From positions 1-14,236 of the forward strand of contig NZ_CALJAH010000091.1 of the NCBI RefSeq assembly GCF_938028185.1: DNA of 14,236 nucleotides, read 5' to 3'. This DNA comes from an uncultured Cardiobacterium sp. (GTDB lineage: Bacteria; Pseudomonadota; Gammaproteobacteria; Cardiobacteriales; Cardiobacteriaceae). Below the pieces are notes generated by a model. It ran no database searches. It had not been told where the DNA came from and worked only from the letters and a program-made list of their open reading frames with translations. Shown piece by piece: positions 12,254 to 14,236 of this stretch. Each line of letters starts with the position of its first letter. Within the stretch, counting starts at the first letter, position 1. Both the position numbers and the translations under genes were made by a program.

Positions 12254-13389
12254 GCCAGTCGCGCTGGCAACGCGGCGTTGCCGCCCTCACCGCCATTTAC
12301 ATCACGCGGATGCTCGGCCTGTTCATGATTTTCCCCGTGTTCAGCCTGTATGCGAACGAGCTGGCGGGGGCGAACAAAACCCTGGTCGGCATCGCGCTTG
12401 GCATCTATGGACTCAGTCAGGGGCTGTTGCAAATCCCCTGCGGCTGGCTCTCCGACCGCTACGGGCGCAAACCGGTCATCGCGGGCGGTCTCGCCCTCTT
12501 TGTCGCGGGCAGCCTGCTGGCGGCGTGTGCCAGCGACATATATATGATGATTGCCGCGCGTGCGGTGCAGGGCATGGGGGCGATTGCCGCCGTCGCGTTG
12601 GCGTATGCCACCGACATCACCCCGCCGGAAAAACTCGGCAAGACGATGGCGATTCTCGGCGCGAGCATCGGCATCGCCTTCGTCCTCTCGCTCATCCTCG
12701 GCCCGCTCATCGCCAACTGGATTGGCGTTGCCGGACTCTTTGCCCTCATCGCCCTGCTCGCCGCCGCCGCGCTTGCCGCCAGCCTGCGCCTGCCCGCCGT
12801 CGCCCACCCGACCACCAGCGGCGCGCAGTACCACGCCAAACCCGTTTACCAGGCCGCCGCCACCATCTTCACCCTGCACGCCATCTTCACCGCCACCTTC
12901 CTCGTGCTGCCGCCGCTACTGGTCGCAGGCGGCATTGACAAAGCGTACCACTGGTGGCTCTATCTGCCCGCCAACCTCATCGCGCTCGCCTTCATGCGTC
13001 GGAAAAACGCACCGCATCCGCTCAGTTTCGGCGTGAATTTCCTTATCCTTGCCGCCGGTGCCGCGCTGCTCGCCGTGCCGCTTAACCACACCGCCTGGCT
13101 GCTCACCGCGCTCACCGTCTATTTCATCGCCTTCTACCGTCTCGAAACCGGCCTGCCGCACTGGGTCGCGCAAAACGCCGCGCCGGACAGCCGGGGCAAG
13201 GCGATGGGCATTTACAGCAGCGCGCAGTTCATCGGCAGCTTCAGCGGCGGTGCCATCGGTGGCCGCCTCTGGCAAAACCAAAGCCCCGGCGTGGTACTCA
13301 CCGCGCTCGCCATCGCCAGCGCCATCGCCGCGCTCATTTTGCTGAAGATGGGCAAAACCGCTACACTACGCGGCGCACAACAGCCCTGA
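12250..13389 (+). CDS. MFS transporter, YajR-like without the C-terminal domain
   Basis: 379 residues and about 12 membrane helices. MFS motif A is at residues 65-75 (GWLSDRYGRKP), followed by motif B-like AARAVQGMGAI (101-111) and motif C-like GASIGIAFVLSLILGP. The start MSQSRWQRGVAALTAIYITRMLGLFMIFPVF resembles YajR-like drug:H+ antiporters, but it lacks the extra ferredoxin-like C-terminal domain of E. coli YajR (454 residues). The substrate is unknown. The ATG at 12250 lies in ATGA with the preceding stop. An MFS gene of this type directly before ssb is also found in Pseudomonas, so the order looks ancient. Confidence 0.88.
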   Translation: MSQSRWQRGVAALTAIYITRMLGLFMIFPVFSLYANELAGANKTLVGIALGIYGLSQGLLQIPCGWLSDRYGRKPVIAGGLALFVAGSLLAACASDIYMMIAARAVQGMGAIAAVALAYATDITPPEKLGKTMAILGASIGIAFVLSLILGPLIANWIGVAGLFALIALLAAAALAASLRLPAVAHPTTSGAQYHAKPVYQAAATIFTLHAIFTATFLVLPPLLVAGGIDKAYHWWLYLPANLIALAFMRRKNAPHPLSFGVNFLILAAGAALLAVPLNHTAWLLTALTVYFIAFYRLETGLPHWVAQNAAPDSRGKAMGIYSSAQFIGSFSGGAIGGRLWQNQSPGVVLTALAIASAIAALILLKMGKTATLRGAQQP

Positions 13390-13416
13390 AACACACATAA
13401 ATCCCCGCTTTGTTCG

Positions 13417-13456
13417 CCCCCTCCCCTGCGAAGCGGGGGAGGGTTGGGGAGGGGGT
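13417..13456 (-). repeat. GC-rich CCCTCCCC palindrome, copy 2
   Basis: Read on the minus strand: CACCCCCTCCCCAACCCTC and on into a stem (13433-13443 with 13419-13429, loop GAA, one G-T pair). The head CCCC[A/T]CCCC.ACCCTCCCCC is shared with copy 1 in the opposite orientation. It lies between the MFS gene and ssb and might help end MFS transcription, though it has no T-run. Confidence 0.6.
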
Positions 13457-13556
13457 GTAAAAATCGCGCAGCGACAAAACAGACGGCAGGCATAGCTCAC
13501 ACCAAACCAGCCTCTGACAACCCAGCAATCCAAAACCTGAACACACGAGGAAACAC

Positions 13557-14144
13557 ATGGCAGGCGTCAACAAAGTCATACTCATCGGCAACCTGGGCAA
13601 CGACCCGGATATGCGCTATATGCCCAACGGCGAGCCGGTCGCGAACATCTCCATCGCGACCTCGGAAACCTGGAACGACAAAAACACCGGCGAAAAACGC
13701 GAACGCACCGAATGGCACCGCGTTGTCGCCTACCGCAAAACCGCCGAAATCATCGGCCAGTACACGCGCAAAGGCAGCAAACTCTACGTTGAAGGCAAAC
13801 TGCAAACCCGCAAATGGACCGACCAAAGCGGCCAGCAGCGTTACACCACCGAAATCATCGCCGACAGCATCCAGTTTTTGGACAGCCGCAGCGGCGGCGA
13901 AAGCAACTTCGGCGGCGGAGGCGGCTACAACAACCGCAACAACGGCGGCTATGGCCAGCAAGGCGGCGGCTACGACCAGGGTGGCGGCTATGACGACTAC
14001 AACCAGGACTACGGCGCGCCCGGCGGCAACCGCCCGCAACAACCGGCGACGCCGAACAAGCCCGTGCCGCCGCAGAACAACAACGGCGGCTTTGGCGGTC
14101 CCACCATTGACCAGGACAACTTCGACGATGACATCCCGTTCTGA
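13557..14144 (+). CDS. ssb: Single-stranded DNA-binding protein
   Basis: 195 residues (E. coli: 178). The OB fold covers residues 1-110 (AGVNKVILIGNLGNDPDMRY, ATSETW, TEWHRVVAYRK, LYVEGKLQTRKWTDQSGQQRYTTEI). The aromatic residues W39, W53 and W87 sit at the places of the ssDNA-stacking Trp residues of E. coli SSB. A Gly/Asn/Gln/Tyr-rich disordered linker (about 111-178) follows, then the acidic tip DNFDDDIPF that recruits replication and repair partners. GAGGA lies 6 bases before the ATG. It acts as a cytosolic homotetramer. No LexA-type operator was seen upstream. A terminator follows directly. Confidence 0.97.
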   Translation: MAGVNKVILIGNLGNDPDMRYMPNGEPVANISIATSETWNDKNTGEKRERTEWHRVVAYRKTAEIIGQYTRKGSKLYVEGKLQTRKWTDQSGQQRYTTEIIADSIQFLDSRSGGESNFGGGGGYNNRNNGGYGQQGGGYDQGGGYDDYNQDYGAPGGNRPQQPATPNKPVPPQNNNGGFGGPTIDQDNFDDDIPF

Positions 14145-14149
14145 CCCCC

Positions 14150-14174
14150 AAAACCCCGCTGTAGCGGGGTTTTT
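14150..14174 (+). terminator. Rho-independent terminator after ssb
   Basis: AAAACCCCGC (14150-14159) pairs with GCGGGGTTTT (14164-14173), loop TGTA, ending in a T-run. Six bases after the stop codon. Confidence 0.9.
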
Positions 14175-14210
14175 AGAACCTGTTTATAGTCTGCGGGTAA
14201 AAGCGAAATT

Positions 14211-14236
14211 CCCCCTCCCCTGCAGGGCGAAGCCCG
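14211..14236 (+). repeat. GC-rich CCCTCCCC palindrome, copy 3, cut by window end
   Basis: CCCCCTCCCCTGC (14211-14223) repeats the left arm and junction of copy 2 (13417-13429), then diverges (AGGGCGAAGCCCG). The right arm is outside the window, so the identification is partial. Confidence 0.4.

Noticed and set aside
13390..13556. A LexA/SOS operator upstream of ssb.
   Set aside because: No CTGT-N8-ACAG palindrome is present; scattered ACAG and ACAAAAC words are not correctly spaced.

Overview
The window is a GC-rich gammaproteobacterial chromosome segment. The housekeeping genes (rph, yicC, a pdxK-type kinase, a close tatD relative, an nhaP2-type antiporter, ssb) all read like gammaproteobacterial versions. 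The intergenic repeats resemble, from memory, the short dispersed repeats of Neisseria. Together this suggests a host-associated lineage such as Cardiobacteriaceae, but that placement is an inference and no 16S or similar marker is present.

Layout. Positions 1-990 (minus strand) hold a partial membrane protein, a candidate 26-residue lipoprotein and a two-helix membrane protein with an XpaC-like soluble part. A MITE-like inverted-repeat element (about 1021-1117) separates these from rph (minus). rph is divergent from yicC, as in E. coli. An L-lactate dehydrogenase follows yicC and ends at a strong terminator.

Positions 3932-6423 form an accessory island. It starts with about 480 bases of non-coding DNA packed with repeats: a half and a full MITE-like element and two REP-like hairpins. 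Then come four small, visibly AT-richer membrane-protein genes, three of which look like diverged tandem paralogues. A secreted stand-alone C39-type cysteine peptidase with its catalytic residues intact closes the island. The island is bracketed by two terminator hairpins that share the same stem sequence.

Positions 6476-8631 hold a REP-like hairpin, pdxK (minus), a 313-base non-coding gap, a cupin gene with a terminator, and a frameshifted, truncated remnant of a UlaG-like metallo-beta-lactamase-fold gene. Positions 8632-10834 hold an NhaP2-type K+/H+ antiporter convergent with a small helix-hairpin-helix protein. Positions 10835-11802 (minus) hold tatD translationally coupled to a 62-residue membrane protein. 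These are divergent from an unknown 132-residue protein overlapping an MFS transporter gene, followed by ssb. The MFS-ssb order matches what I recall from pseudomonads. GC-rich CCCTCCCC palindromes occur three times between 10781 and the window end.

No rRNA, tRNA, CRISPR array or transposase gene was seen. The most promising lead for something undescribed is the small-membrane-protein/C39-peptidase island together with the repeat elements around it.
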